64,000 nt of DNA, from the NCBI RefSeq assembly GCF_002217435.1, contig NZ_MUHF01000003.1:62001-126000 (forward strand), written 5' to 3'. The translations under genes were made by a program, and so were the position numbers. This document shows positions 9,009-18,660 of the stretch, in pieces; positions within the stretch are counted from its first letter, which is position 1; each line of letters opens with the position of its first letter. Source of the DNA: Flavobacterium reichenbachii (GTDB lineage: Bacteria > Bacteroidota > Bacteroidia > Flavobacteriales > Flavobacteriaceae). A model generated the notes under the pieces. The model was not told the origin of the DNA, did not search any database, and saw only the letters and a list, made by a program, of their open reading frames with translations.

Positions 9009-9962
9009 ATGAACGATAGAAGAACATTTATAAAACAAGCAGGTCTCGCTGGTCTTGCAGGCTTGCTTCCGGTAACCAAATTAGCATCAGGGAATTTAGC
9101 AGAGACATCAGACAATGATAAAAGTACTGCCGCAAAGTGGGCTGACGGCTCACGTTTGGTGGTATCGGTATCCATGCAGTTTGAAGCAGGAGGACAGCCT
9201 GTAAATGCTGAGAGTCCCTTTCCGCAGAATATGCAAAAAGGTTTTGTTGATCTTCCTAGTGAGACTTGGTATCAATATGGGTATAAAGAAGGAATTCCAA
9301 GAATGCTGGACAACTGGGATAAGCTGGGAATCAAAGTTACCTCGCACATGGTCGGTTCTGCAGTATTAAAGAATCCAGATCTTGCAAAGGAAATTGTCGC
9401 AAGAGGGCATGAAGCAGCAGCGCACGGTATGGATTGGGCAACACAATATTCTATGCCCTATGAAACTGAAAAAAAGTTTATTAAAGATGGAGCAGAAGCT
9501 ATTAAAAAAATAACAGGTTTTGAACCTGTGGGCTATAATGCAAATTGGCTGAGACGCGGTACAAATACACTGGAAATTTTACAGGAGTTAGGTTTTAAAT
9601 ATCATATTGATGATTTAAGCCGCGACGAACCATTTTTGATAAAGGTAAAAGGGAATGATTTTGCGGTGGTTCCATATACAATTCGCTGTAATGATATTGT
9701 ATTAATAGAAGGAAAAAATTTTAGTGCAGATCAGTTTGTGCGTCAGGTTATATTAGAATTTGACCAGCTTTATAAGGAATCTGAAAAAAAGCGCAGACAG
9801 ATGTCAATTAGTTTCCATGATCGTATAGGAGGTACACCACAAATGGTTGCAGCAACTACAGAAATCATCTCGTACATTCAGAAACATAAAGGAGTCAGCT
9901 TTAGACGAAAAGACGAGATTGCTCAAATGGCTTATACGGATAAGAGCATCTTACGAGAATAA
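9009..9962 (+). CDS. Tat-exported polysaccharide deacetylase (NodB fold)
   Basis: The chosen ATG gives an N-terminus MNDRRTFIKQAG, a twin-arginine signal followed by a hydrophobic Gly/Leu/Ala stretch; the upstream in-frame ATG at 8970 would bury this signal. The mature ~290 residues resemble NodB-homology enzymes of the allantoinase/PuuE-like branch: SHMVGSAVLKNP, the HEAAAHGMDW segment carrying metal His residues, and the late SFHDRIGG. The family removes acyl or amide groups from sugars or related cyclic amides. Tat export means it folds, probably with bound metal, before secretion. Substrate unknown. Confidence 0.8.
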   Translation: MNDRRTFIKQAGLAGLAGLLPVTKLASGNLAETSDNDKSTAAKWADGSRLVVSVSMQFEAGGQPVNAESPFPQNMQKGFVDLPSETWYQYGYKEGIPRMLDNWDKLGIKVTSHMVGSAVLKNPDLAKEIVARGHEAAAHGMDWATQYSMPYETEKKFIKDGAEAIKKITGFEPVGYNANWLRRGTNTLEILQELGFKYHIDDLSRDEPFLIKVKGNDFAVVPYTIRCNDIVLIEGKNFSADQFVRQVILEFDQLYKESEKKRRQMSISFHDRIGGTPQMVAATTEIISYIQKHKGVSFRRKDEIAQMAYTDKSILRE

Positions 9963-10039
9963 TGATGCCGCCAAAAATAATTAACTGACTAATTTAAAAA
10001 GAGTAATCAAAAGTATAGTTCAACATAACAACAATTAAA

Positions 10040-11146
10040 ATGAAGTATCAGAAACTATTTGAGCAGTACAATTTAAGCGGAAATCAATTAGAGAACCGTT
10101 TTTTAATGGCTCCAATGACTCGTTCAAGAGCTTCACAGCCAGGTGATATTCCAAATGCTTTAATGGCAGAATACTACGCCCAGAGAAGTACAGCCGGTTT
10201 GATAATTACAGAAGCCGTTCAGGTTTCTCTGCAGGGAAAAGGTTATGCTAAAACTCCCGGTATTTACAGTGAAAATCAAATTGAAAACTGGAAATTAATA
10301 ACGGATGCGGTGCATGAAAATGGGAGTAAAATATTTCTTCAGTTATGGCATGTCGGTAGAGTAAGCAGTTCAAAAGTGAACGGATTACAGCCTATAGCCC
10401 CTTCTGCATTAACAGCCCAAAATACCAGTGTTTATATTTTTGATGGCGCTCCAAATGGAGATGCCACTTTTATTCCGGTAGAAGAACCTCGAGAAATGAA
10501 CCAATCAGATATAGATACGGTAATTAAAGAATTTGTAAAAGGCGCTGAAAATGCAATCGAAGCCGGTTTTGACGGAGTTGAAATTCATGCGGCAAACGGT
10601 TATTTAATCGATCAGTTTTTACGCAGCAATAGCAATAAAAGAGAGGATGAATATGGCGGAACGAAGGAAAATAGAATTCGTTTACTGATTGAAATTTCGA
10701 GCGCAGTTGCCAATGCAGTCGGAAAAGAAAAAACGGGAATTAGACTATCGCCATTTATCAGCTTTAAGGATATGAATGATCCTGAAATTTTGCAGACTAT
10801 AATGCTTGCAGCAACAGCATTAAACAAACTCGATGTTGCTTATATTCATCTTTGCGAGGCAGATTGGGATGACGCACCTCAGATTCCGATTGATTTTAGA
10901 ATTAAACTTCGAGATGCATTTAAAAACACGATTATCGCGACAGGCAATAAAACTCCTGATGAGGGCGAGAAACTTCTTCAAGAAAACTTAGTCGATTTAA
11001 TTGGCTTTGGAAGAAAGTTTTTAACCAATCCAGATTATCCTGCGAGGGTAAGACAAAATTTGAGCTTAAATGAAATTTCAGATAATCATACTTTATTTGG
11101 AGGAGGTGAAGCAAGAGGTTATACAGATTATTCTTTTCTGAGATAA
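10040..11146 (+). CDS. Alkene reductase, old yellow enzyme family (NemA-like)
   Basis: A 368-residue FMN-dependent TIM-barrel ene-reductase. Landmarks are NRFLMAPMTRSRA near the N-terminus, LQLWHVGRVS, the substrate-binding pair His183/Asn186 in HAANGYLIDQFLR, the SNKREDEYGG loop and GFGRKFLTNPDYPARV for FMN phosphate binding near the C-terminus. Such enzymes reduce activated C=C bonds (maleimides, enones) and often nitro compounds using NAD(P)H. It is cytoplasmic, has the family's usual length, and is the last plus-strand gene of the region, ahead of a strong terminator. It supports a detoxification or xenobiotic role for the locus. Confidence 0.92.
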   Translation: MKYQKLFEQYNLSGNQLENRFLMAPMTRSRASQPGDIPNALMAEYYAQRSTAGLIITEAVQVSLQGKGYAKTPGIYSENQIENWKLITDAVHENGSKIFLQLWHVGRVSSSKVNGLQPIAPSALTAQNTSVYIFDGAPNGDATFIPVEEPREMNQSDIDTVIKEFVKGAENAIEAGFDGVEIHAANGYLIDQFLRSNSNKREDEYGGTKENRIRLLIEISSAVANAVGKEKTGIRLSPFISFKDMNDPEILQTIMLAATALNKLDVAYIHLCEADWDDAPQIPIDFRIKLRDAFKNTIIATGNKTPDEGEKLLQENLVDLIGFGRKFLTNPDYPARVRQNLSLNEISDNHTLFGGGEARGYTDYSFLR

Positions 11147-11216
11147 CGAAATAGATTTAATAATAAATACTCAAATCTTCTTTGATAAAGTCTGCACTTT
11201 TTCAAAGGTCTGTCAG

Positions 11217-11263
11217 AAAATCAAAAGCCTTTAAACGTCATTGTTTAAAGGCTTTTGATTTTT
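11217..11263. terminator. Strong bidirectional intrinsic terminator
   Basis: A 20-bp stem pairs 11217-11236 (AAAATCAAAAGCCTTTAAAC) with 11243-11262, closing a 6-nt loop. The stem has A-runs and T-runs at its base on both strands. It lies between the convergent alkene reductase and alpha/beta hydrolase genes and can stop both. Confidence 0.88.
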
Positions 11264-11295
11264 ATAACTGTTCTCAATTTCAGTTCCTGTTTTTA

Positions 11296-12138
11296 TCAGT
11301 TTTTATGTTTTTCAAATAGCCATTTTGGAATTTCCTCGGTTATTAAAAACGGAATCACAATGTTATCATGATTGAGATTACTTAAAGTTGTAAAAATCAA
11401 ATTTTTGTTTGAAGATAATTTATTAAACAATTCAAAACTTCCGATATATGGATTCTCCTCGTCTTTTTCACCATGAATAAGCCATATATTTTTATTGCTA
11501 ATTTTTTTTAGGTTTGAAAAATCAGGAACGGATGCAACAGAAACAGTCGCAGCAAATTTGTCTGGCATAATATTTAGTAAATTTTGTGCAGTTGAACCGC
11601 CCATAGAATAACCAATTAAGTAAATCCTGTTTTTATCAATATTTGGATATTCTTTTTCAATATTTTGAATTAACTTCAATAAGGCAAAAACATCTTTTGA
11701 AGGTTTTGAAATTTGAACCCCATCAATGTTTTTTTCATAATTTGAAGAACGGCTGTTAAATTGCGGTGCAATTACATAACATTGATATTTACTGTAAATT
11801 TCAGGTCTCAACCAAATTTTTGCAAAGGGTTCAAGTTGATTTTGATTATCATTTCCAATTCGGGTTGAGTTATGGAAAGTAATTACCAGAGGATATTTTT
11901 GACTCTTAATATTATTTTTCGGCGTTAGAAGTCTATAAGGAATTTGTATGTTTTCTTTAGTAAATATTTTTTTTGCAAAAACATCAGTATTTAAACTGTT
12001 TAATGTTTTTCTATTATTTACGAAAGTTAAACTGTCAACAGTCGTTTCTCGGAACTCTTTTTTCTGTGCAATAGCAAAATTTGCCGTTAAAGTCAAAAAA
12101 AGTATCGCTGGAATTTGTTGTAAATTTATTTTAAACAT
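11296..12138 (-). CDS. Exported esterase/peptidase-like alpha/beta hydrolase
   Basis: A 280-residue protein with a signal peptide (about residues 1-24, NFAIAQKK). The domain resembles dienelactone-hydrolase and prolyl-oligopeptidase-like esterases: the oxyanion segment PLVITFHNSTRIG, nucleophile elbow GYSMGG, late acid region HGEKDEENP and histidine in NLNHDNIV. It is a single gene facing the alkene reductase across a shared terminator. Substrate is unknown; feruloyl-esterase or polyhydroxybutyrate-depolymerase-like roles are possible. Confidence 0.8.
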   Translation of the reverse strand: MFKINLQQIPAILFLTLTANFAIAQKKEFRETTVDSLTFVNNRKTLNSLNTDVFAKKIFTKENIQIPYRLLTPKNNIKSQKYPLVITFHNSTRIGNDNQNQLEPFAKIWLRPEIYSKYQCYVIAPQFNSRSSNYEKNIDGVQISKPSKDVFALLKLIQNIEKEYPNIDKNRIYLIGYSMGGSTAQNLLNIMPDKFAATVSVASVPDFSNLKKISNKNIWLIHGEKDEENPYIGSFELFNKLSSNKNLIFTTLSNLNHDNIVIPFLITEEIPKWLFEKHKN

Positions 12139-12227
12139 ACGGTTTTTTATAAAGTTTTGGTTGACATTTAATGATCTTTAATTCCTAAAAAAAGTTCTTC
12201 CGTGATTTGTATTTTACTCAATGCTTT

Positions 12228-12797
12228 TTACGAGATGCTCTTTAAGAAATCTAAAAGCTGCATTTCTTTTTTAATTATTCTAACCATAATTAAACCGAAC
12301 ACTAGTAAAAAAACAAATCCGCTTGATACGACATAAAGGTAAAAACCTCTGGAGAAAGTTTCTTTAAAAATAGGCAATAGAAACGTAAATCCGGCAGTAT
12401 ACGTCAGGTAAATTATTGGTGTAAAAATATAGTGTATTTTTTTTCTCCATTGATAAAATTGGTTGGCCTGTTTACTATATTCAAGTAAGGTAACATCTGT
12501 TTTTAAGTTCTCTAATTTTTCCCCGCTAATCCACTCTAAAGCCACCCGTATTATTAACATTGTAATCATAATACATAATCCGAAACTAAATTGCGTTTGT
12601 TTGTAAGCACCTGCCCAAATATAATAAAAGATTAATATTATTACGGTTAAGCTCAAAATTGCTCTGGTCCAAAAATGATTGCGTTTAATTTTTTTAGTGT
12701 GTGCCTCTGCTTTTTCGATAACAGCTGCGGCGGCTGGTTTTGAATCGTATTCAGTCTGCTGATTCCAGATATTTTGTAAATCTTCAAATGTCTTCAT
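12228..12797 (-). CDS. Four-helix membrane protein co-encoded with an ECF sigma factor
   Basis: A ~189-residue protein with a soluble N-terminal ~45 residues (TFEDLQNIWNQQ) followed by about four hydrophobic helices (near FWTRAILSLTVIILIFYYIW, FGLCIMITMLIIRVAL, FTPIIYLTYTAGFTFLL and LYVVSSGFVFLLVFGLI). An ATG three codons upstream (12806) is also possible. The start overlaps the end of the sigma-factor gene, so the two are translationally coupled. By position it may be the sigma factor's membrane partner, but it has no FecR-like or zinc anti-sigma motif. No family function is recognised. Confidence 0.7.
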   Translation of the reverse strand: MKTFEDLQNIWNQQTEYDSKPAAAAVIEKAEAHTKKIKRNHFWTRAILSLTVIILIFYYIWAGAYKQTQFSFGLCIMITMLIIRVALEWISGEKLENLKTDVTLLEYSKQANQFYQWRKKIHYIFTPIIYLTYTAGFTFLLPIFKETFSRGFYLYVVSSGFVFLLVFGLIMVRIIKKEMQLLDFLKSIS

Positions 12798-13278
12798 TTT
12801 GTACACATTTAGTTAAAGTTTTTTTTATTCTATGGATTCTAACCCGAAGAGTCTCTTCGGTTATCCCGATTACTTCTGATATTTCGTTATATTCTATACC
12901 ATCTAAGGTCATCAGGATGATCATTTTGTTGGTTTCTTCAAGCTTTTGTATACACTTATACATTTGTTGAAGCTGTTCTTCTTTTTCGTTAGAATAGATA
13001 TCGGAAACAACTTGAGGCATTATAACTGTCCTGATTTCTTTTCTGGAAAATGATTTCCGCAAATAAAGAAGACAAGTGTTTACAGCAATTTTATAAATCC
13101 ATGTGCTAATGCTGGATTCATTTCGGAAGGTGTCTAAATTTTCCCATACTTTGATAAAGATTTCCTGCGCAGCATCAGAAGCTAATGCAATATCTCCACA
13201 AAAATAACCTTTGCACAAACGAAACACTTTATTATAATGCTTGTTGTATATCTCGTTAAATTGGTTTTTTTTATCCAC
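12784..13278 (-). CDS. ECF-type RNA polymerase sigma factor
   Basis: A 164-residue group-4 sigma-70 factor. Region 2 is visible in ASDAAQEIFIKVWENLDTFRNESSISTWIYKIAVN, and region 4 in LDGIEYNEISEVIGITEETLRVRIHRIKKTL. The start appears to be GTG, placed directly after the TAG stop of the upstream hydrolase with no gap; no ATG is available nearby in this frame. Together with the overlap into the next gene this shows a tight operon: hydrolase, sigma factor, membrane protein. Its regulon cannot be read from the window. Confidence 0.9.
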   Translation of the reverse strand: MDKKNQFNEIYNKHYNKVFRLCKGYFCGDIALASDAAQEIFIKVWENLDTFRNESSISTWIYKIAVNTCLLYLRKSFSRKEIRTVIMPQVVSDIYSNEKEEQLQQMYKCIQKLEETNKMIILMTLDGIEYNEISEVIGITEETLRVRIHRIKKTLTKCVQNEDI

Positions 13279-14115
13279 CTATTGTAATTCTAATTTTACT
13301 TTTTCCATAAACCACTTCGGTTGATCATACATTACAAAATGAGCCGAGTTGGCAGCATAATAAATTTTAACAGACGGTAGATTTTCATACTGCGCTTTAT
13401 AGGTGTTTTGTACCGTGTTAAGATCTGGATTTGTTGCAGCTAAAATTACTACCGGAATTTTAATTCTAGCAATTTCTTTTCGTAAATCCAAATTAAGCAT
13501 ATCGATATAACCATAAACATAGGTTTTTCTATCGACAGTATTCATCCATTCAGTAATTGTTTTTTGCTTTTCTTTGTTTAGACACATGTACGAAATCGAC
13601 TGAGAATTCATTGCATTAAATGCCTTTTGATCCATAGCCAGCATCATTTTACTCTGCGGATTGTCATAAGGAATTACTTCTCCTTTATAATTAGGAATCA
13701 TTAAAGCTGCACTTGCCGGCAAAGCATCAACGATAATTAATTTTTTAAATAAATTAGTTTCTTCTGATGCCAGCCACAAACTTAAAGTCCCTCCCAAACT
13801 ATGACCAATTAAGATAGCTTTCTTTAATTTTTTGTTTTTTACATATAAGATGACCTGCTCTTTTATCGTAGAAAGCCAAGGCCCTTCAATTGGAGCAACA
13901 TTCCCAAATCCTGCAAAAGTAAAAATGTGACATTCGTAATTTTTAGAAAGTTCGGCTACAGTTTCATTCCATACCTCTCCTGTGCAGCCAAAACCAGGGA
14001 ATAATAAAACAGGCGCTCCTTTACCTTTTACATCTACCTTAAAAGCAGTTTGAGAAATAACAGATTTTGAAACAAGAAGCATAAATAAGATAATTAAAAT
14101 TGATTTTGTTTTCAT
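13279..14115 (-). CDS. Exported alpha/beta hydrolase, first gene of the ECF sigma operon
   Basis: A 278-residue protein with a signal peptide (about residues 1-21, KSVISQTA) and a classic alpha/beta-hydrolase domain: LLFPGFGCTGEVW near the oxyanion hole, elbow GHSLGG, and C-terminal His in NSAHFVMYDQP. Its stop abuts the sigma-factor start codon. A hydrolase so tightly linked to an ECF factor may produce or remove the signal the sigma responds to, but this is only inference from position. Confidence 0.82.
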   Translation of the reverse strand: MKTKSILIILFMLLVSKSVISQTAFKVDVKGKGAPVLLFPGFGCTGEVWNETVAELSKNYECHIFTFAGFGNVAPIEGPWLSTIKEQVILYVKNKKLKKAILIGHSLGGTLSLWLASEETNLFKKLIIVDALPASAALMIPNYKGEVIPYDNPQSKMMLAMDQKAFNAMNSQSISYMCLNKEKQKTITEWMNTVDRKTYVYGYIDMLNLDLRKEIARIKIPVVILAATNPDLNTVQNTYKAQYENLPSVKIYYAANSAHFVMYDQPKWFMEKVKLELQ

Positions 14116-14446
14116 GATGTTTAATTTTTTTAAAGTTTACCTTTTGATGCATTGCTCTATTATTTGTTACCTCTAAAAAAGCTTTTTTTAAATTTAATTT
14201 ATAAATAACTGATTTTTAGTGATTTAAAATTAAAAGTAATATGGTATACTATCTGCTTGAAGTGAATTCATTTGAAATTGATATTAATCTCAGAGAAGCT
14301 TTAAAAAGAATCTTTCCGAAAAAGCCAGGATAATTCTGAGTATATTTATACTGTAAAGTTGATTTTAATTGCTGCTGAAAAAAACAATGAAAAGAAGACA
14401 GTGAAATAGACAATAGTTACTAAATTAGTATACAATATTTATATTT
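14116..14446. other. Divergent intergenic region between hydrolase operon and kup
   Basis: This 331-bp AT-rich spacer must contain the promoters of the minus-strand sigma operon and of kup. A 29-codon ATG frame near 14240 is present but lacks any support. I see no riboswitch-like or repeated structure in it. Confidence 0.5.
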
Positions 14447-16411
14447 ATGAGCGCAAAACATAACAACTTACACAGTAAATTAACGCTGGGAGGCTTATTT
14501 ATAGCATTAGGTATAATTTACGGTGATATTGGCACTTCACCTTTATACGTAATGAAAGCCATAATTGGAATTCATAATATTGATAAAGATGTAGTTTTGG
14601 GAGGCGTATCAGCAGTACTTTGGACCTTGACTTTACAGGCAACCATAAAGTACATTTTCATTACACTAAGTGCTGATAATAATGGAGAAGGAGGGATTTT
14701 TGCACTTTATGCCTTAGTGCGACGAACTAAAGTAAAATGGTTAATCGTACCGGCAATTATTGGAGGAAGCGCTTTGCTTGCAGATGGAATTATAACCCCG
14801 CCAATGTCTGTATCTTCTGCAATTGAAGGAATGAGAACTTTATATCCTAAAATTGATACGGTACCTATTATTATTGCGATTTTAGCAGCACTTTTTGCCA
14901 TTCAGCAATTTGGAACAAAGTTAGTCGGAAAATTTTTTGCGCCAATAATGCTTATTTGGTTTGGTATGCTGGCTGTCTTGGGAGTCATGCAAATAACCAA
15001 TCATCCCGATGTTTTAAAAGCAGTAAATCCGTATTATGCCTATCATTTACTAAGAATTCATCCAGAAGGATTTTATGTTTTGGGGTTTGTTTTCCTTTGT
15101 ACAACAGGAGCCGAAGCTTTATACTCTGACATGGGACATTGCGGTAGAAAAAACATTAGAATCAGCTGGATTTTTGTTAAAAGTGCATTGCTGCTGAATT
15201 ATTTTGGACAAGCTGCGTATTTGATTCAGCATGAAGGAGAAACACTTTTTAGTCTTGGCGGAAAATATGCAAATCCTTTTTACTTAATGATGCCGGAATG
15301 GTTTATACCTGTCGGAATAGTAATTGCTACACTCGCAGCAGTTATTGCATCACAAGCTTTAATCAGCGGTTCATTTACTTTAATCAATGAAGCTATTAAA
15401 CTGAACTTCTGGCCTAAAGTAAAAATCAAATATCCTACAGAACAAAAAGGACAATTGTACATTCCGTCTATTAACTGGCTCATGATGACGGGTTGTATCA
15501 TGATCGTGCTTCATTTTAAGGAATCTCAAAAAATGGAAGCCGCTTACGGACTTGCAATCGTGTTGTGTATGATTATGACCACTTTGCTGCTTAATTATTA
15601 TCTGATAATGAAAAGAATTCCGTGGTACATTATTTCAGCATCAATAACCATTTATATGGTAATCGAAATTAGTTTTTTAATTGCCAGTTTAAACAAATTC
15701 ATGCATGGCGGATATGTTGCAGTATTTGTAGCCTTAATTCTGATTGCAGTTATGGCAACCTGGTGGAAAGCGAAATCTATCAGTAAAAGTTATACCAAAT
15801 ACGTCCCTATTGATGGCTATAAAAAAGTACTTTCTGAATTGAGTATCGATGAATCAATTCCTAAATATGCAACACATTTGGTTTACATGACCAACGCTGC
15901 AAGAACAACTGATATAGAGCAAAAAGTAATTTATTCTATCCTGCAGATTCGTCCCAAAAGAGCTGATATTTACTGGTTTATTCATATTAATATTGTCGAT
16001 GAACCTTATAGAAGAGATTATAGAGTGACCGATATGATCAAAGATGATTTATATCGAATTGACTTTTACCTAGGATTTAGAGAACCGATGAAAACCAATT
16101 TAATGTTTAAGGAAGTGATTCGCGATATGGTGATAAAAAGAGAAGTAGACATAACAAGCCGTTACTTATCATTGAACAACAATAATATAATGGGAGATTT
16201 TAAGTTTGTACTATTTAAAAAAATACTCTCAATGGACAGCGATTTTACATGGTCTGAAAAACTAATTATGAACAGTTATTTTTTACTTAAGAAATTTAGT
16301 TTGTCCGAGGAAAAAGGTTTTGGATTGGATACCAGTTCTGTAAAAATTGAAAAGTTCCCGATGCTGCTGCATCTTCCGGGAGATTTTAAAATGACACGAA
16401 TTTATAAGTAA
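14447..16411 (+). CDS. kup: Potassium uptake permease Kup
   Basis: A 654-residue inner-membrane H+/K+ symporter. The N-terminal signature GIIYGDIGTSPLYV is diagnostic for the KUP/HAK/KT family, followed by about twelve hydrophobic helices (for example TLQATIKYIFITLSADNNGEGG and the GAEALYSDMGHCG loop) up to about residue 440. A cytoplasmic tail of about 200 residues ends MLLHLPGDFKMTRIYK. Length is normal for the family. It stands alone and is followed by a strong terminator. Confidence 0.95.
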   Translation: MSAKHNNLHSKLTLGGLFIALGIIYGDIGTSPLYVMKAIIGIHNIDKDVVLGGVSAVLWTLTLQATIKYIFITLSADNNGEGGIFALYALVRRTKVKWLIVPAIIGGSALLADGIITPPMSVSSAIEGMRTLYPKIDTVPIIIAILAALFAIQQFGTKLVGKFFAPIMLIWFGMLAVLGVMQITNHPDVLKAVNPYYAYHLLRIHPEGFYVLGFVFLCTTGAEALYSDMGHCGRKNIRISWIFVKSALLLNYFGQAAYLIQHEGETLFSLGGKYANPFYLMMPEWFIPVGIVIATLAAVIASQALISGSFTLINEAIKLNFWPKVKIKYPTEQKGQLYIPSINWLMMTGCIMIVLHFKESQKMEAAYGLAIVLCMIMTTLLLNYYLIMKRIPWYIISASITIYMVIEISFLIASLNKFMHGGYVAVFVALILIAVMATWWKAKSISKSYTKYVPIDGYKKVLSELSIDESIPKYATHLVYMTNAARTTDIEQKVIYSILQIRPKRADIYWFIHINIVDEPYRRDYRVTDMIKDDLYRIDFYLGFREPMKTNLMFKEVIRDMVIKREVDITSRYLSLNNNNIMGDFKFVLFKKILSMDSDFTWSEKLIMNSYFLLKKFSLSEEKGFGLDTSSVKIEKFPMLLHLPGDFKMTRIYK

Positions 16412-16435
16412 GTTCTCAAACATAGAAAAATAAAA

Positions 16436-16472
16436 AAACCAGTAAGCTTGTATTTGCTTACTGGTTTAATTT
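16436..16472. terminator. Bidirectional intrinsic terminator after kup
   Basis: The stem AAACCAGTAAGC (16436-16447) pairs with GCTTACTGGTTT (16456-16467) over an 8-nt loop. There are A- and T-rich flanks on both sides, and it is placed between convergent kup and the metal-operon lipoprotein. Confidence 0.88.
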
Positions 16473-16493
16473 TAATATAATTACATGCTGTTT

Positions 16494-17708
16494 TTAGTGA
16501 CTTTCGCTATTTTCAAATCCAAGAATAGTGATCATATACGGTGTTTTTGAAACTTTTATTTTCTTTACAATTGCCATTGAAGTCAAATTAAGCTGCAATA
16601 ATTCTCCTGTATTTGGAGAAGTAATGTATGCAAAATTCTCTGTTACTTGAATTTGCGGTTTCAAAGCGGCATCAGCTGCAGTTTCGGTAATAATTTTTCC
16701 TTCTTTTTCAGCCGTTAAAGTATTTAAGTTAAATAGTTTAAATTCACCAGAATGCAGTAAAATTCCAAGTTTGCTGTTATTGTAACTTACTTTACATTGC
16801 ATAATCGTGGTACTTTGCAGAATTGGTTTAATTGTTCCGTTTACAACATCAATTAAATACGCCCCTTTTGCGGCAGTATATCCTACAAATTTTCCTTTTG
16901 TTGAAGTTTCTAAAATACTTCCAAACCACGCAGTTCCAAAATCTTCAGGAAGTGTAATTAATTTTTGTTTTCCTGAACTTTCCACAACAAGAACACCGCT
17001 TGCAGAACCAAAGACAGCATAAGTTCCGTCTGAAGCATTTCCATGAATTCCTTTAGTTTGTAATGTAGATTCAAAAAGTGTTTTGCCGGTATTGTCGATA
17101 ATTTTTACTTTTTCAGGAAGTGTTCCGGTAATAGAATTATCTTTTTCTGTAATGGCATAAGTTCCGTTTGAAAAACTTGCCATTGCGCCGTGATGTGCCA
17201 AAAGTCCGGCATTTATTACTTTAAATTTAGCTCCAGCGGTCTTAATTTCAGATTCTTTTGCAACAGATAATGTACCATCGCCATCATTAAAAGTCATCAA
17301 TTCGCCAATTTTACTTTTAAAATGTGTCGGCAAAAGTGACTGACCGATTAAAGCGCCAAATTGCGGAAGTCCGTCTACATCAACGTGGTCGCCATGACTT
17401 TCAAAACCGCTGTCAAAGGTTTCAACAGTATTGTCTGCTCTGTGAATAATTCCGGCGTATCGGCCAGATTCTGTCGTATAAAGCGCCGATTTTGCAAATT
17501 TCGCATTAAAAGAAGCAATTGTAGCATCGACTGGATTTACAAGTGTAATTTCGGTTGTTTTTTCGTCAGAAAGTAAAACTCTTAAGTATTTAAATTCTGA
17601 AAGAGTTTCCTCCGGAGTTTCAATAGTTGAATCGTCATCGTTGCTGCAAGAGATTACAAAAGTGGATAAAGCGAATAGGAAAATCAGTTTGAAATAATTG
17701 TTCTTCAT
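16494..17708 (-). CDS. AztD-like metallochaperone lipoprotein
   Basis: A 404-residue lipoprotein (lipobox FVISC near residue 21, then Asp-rich SNDDDS). The remainder is repeated beta-strand blades, consistent with a beta-propeller. Histidine clusters such as ESHGDHVDVDG and GLLAHHGAM, placed as in the zinc chaperone AztD, suggest periplasmic or surface zinc binding. It is the last gene of a five-gene minus-strand operon with DUF4625-like lipoproteins and a TonB-dependent receptor, which supports metal handling. The zinc assignment rests on motif resemblance and context. A PQQ- or WD-type propeller with another ligand is the alternative. Confidence 0.65.
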   Translation of the reverse strand: MKNNYFKLIFLFALSTFVISCSNDDDSTIETPEETLSEFKYLRVLLSDEKTTEITLVNPVDATIASFNAKFAKSALYTTESGRYAGIIHRADNTVETFDSGFESHGDHVDVDGLPQFGALIGQSLLPTHFKSKIGELMTFNDGDGTLSVAKESEIKTAGAKFKVINAGLLAHHGAMASFSNGTYAITEKDNSITGTLPEKVKIIDNTGKTLFESTLQTKGIHGNASDGTYAVFGSASGVLVVESSGKQKLITLPEDFGTAWFGSILETSTKGKFVGYTAAKGAYLIDVVNGTIKPILQSTTIMQCKVSYNNSKLGILLHSGEFKLFNLNTLTAEKEGKIITETAADAALKPQIQVTENFAYITSPNTGELLQLNLTSMAIVKKIKVSKTPYMITILGFENSESH

Positions 17709-17741
17709 TGTAAATGTATTTAAATTAATATTTGGGTTTAA

Positions 17742-18644
17742 TTAGAAATTAATAGTAATTGGCATCGATTTATAGACGCTCAGGTTGTAGGTTGTGTTTT
17801 TATAAAGTATCACCCAATTGTATTGTCCCGACTGCCAGGATTTATCTGCAATTGTTGGTGTTGCAATAGCATCCTTATCTGCTCCAATGCTGATGCTTTC
17901 TCCGCCCCAAACCTCATTTATCTTTTGCAGCGTAGCAATTTTTGAAGCAGGAGCAAGGTCTTTATGTTCGACCTTAGAAATCACGATAACCTTTTTCAGA
18001 TCCAGATTATCAATACTTTCAGGATGATAGTTGAGACTTTTTTTGATTAAAACAGAATATAAAATTCCGTCGCCCATAATCTGGCTGACTTGTGCATGCG
18101 CAGTAAGTAAGTCATTCTTTTTGAAGATTAATTCCGGCTCGACCCACGTTTCCATATAGTAAATCAGATCGTCATTTCGGGAAATCATATCTCTGCCAAT
18201 TAAAGGATCAGCAGGCATGTTGGCGGGATCTAAAATGGTAATTTCTTCCTTAATTTCGAGTTGGCTTCCATTCTGATCTAAAACAATAAAATAGAAATCG
18301 AATTTGCCTTCCGGAGCATCAGCAGGAATAGTAAAATGTTTGTGTACATTGGTGTTTTTCGTTCCAATATATTCACTCCATTTCAATTCTAATTTCCAGT
18401 CTTTTTTATACGTTTCACCACTTTTTGGAAGTATTTTTAGCTGTACATCGGCAATTTTATCACCGGCAGTAACATCGGCATTAAAATGGAAATCACGACC
18501 TATTAAGGCTCGTTTATTATTTGCAGTTCCAATTTCAACATTTTCGGCTGTTGGTTTAGAAACTTCATTGTTCTCCTCATTATCACAAGCTGTAAATACA
18601 GTTGTGGCAGCAAAAAACAGAAGAAATAGTTTTAATTTTTTCAT
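17742..18644 (-). CDS. DUF4625-like lipoprotein (copy A of the metal operon)
   Basis: A 300-residue lipoprotein (signal ending TVFTAC). It contains an N-terminal Ig-like domain of the DUF4625 type with the repeated pattern GRDFHFNADVTAGDKIADVQLKI ... NVHKHFTIPADAPEGKFDFYFIV, and a C-terminal ~150-residue domain with paired motifs also present in the gene at 21619. The VHKHF and DFHFN histidines could bind metal. It is encoded between the TonB receptor and the AztD-like gene with short gaps. Likely surface-exposed and helping ligand capture; no biochemical function is known to me. Confidence 0.7.
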   Translation of the reverse strand: MKKLKLFLLFFAATTVFTACDNEENNEVSKPTAENVEIGTANNKRALIGRDFHFNADVTAGDKIADVQLKILPKSGETYKKDWKLELKWSEYIGTKNTNVHKHFTIPADAPEGKFDFYFIVLDQNGSQLEIKEEITILDPANMPADPLIGRDMISRNDDLIYYMETWVEPELIFKKNDLLTAHAQVSQIMGDGILYSVLIKKSLNYHPESIDNLDLKKVIVISKVEHKDLAPASKIATLQKINEVWGGESISIGADKDAIATPTIADKSWQSGQYNWVILYKNTTYNLSVYKSMPITINF

Positions 18645-18660
18645 AAGGTTATAGAATTGA

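Noticed and set aside
14240..14329. A 29-codon ATG frame ahead of kup
   Set aside because: Too short, no recognisable motif, no promoter or neighbour logic; likely chance in AT-rich DNA.
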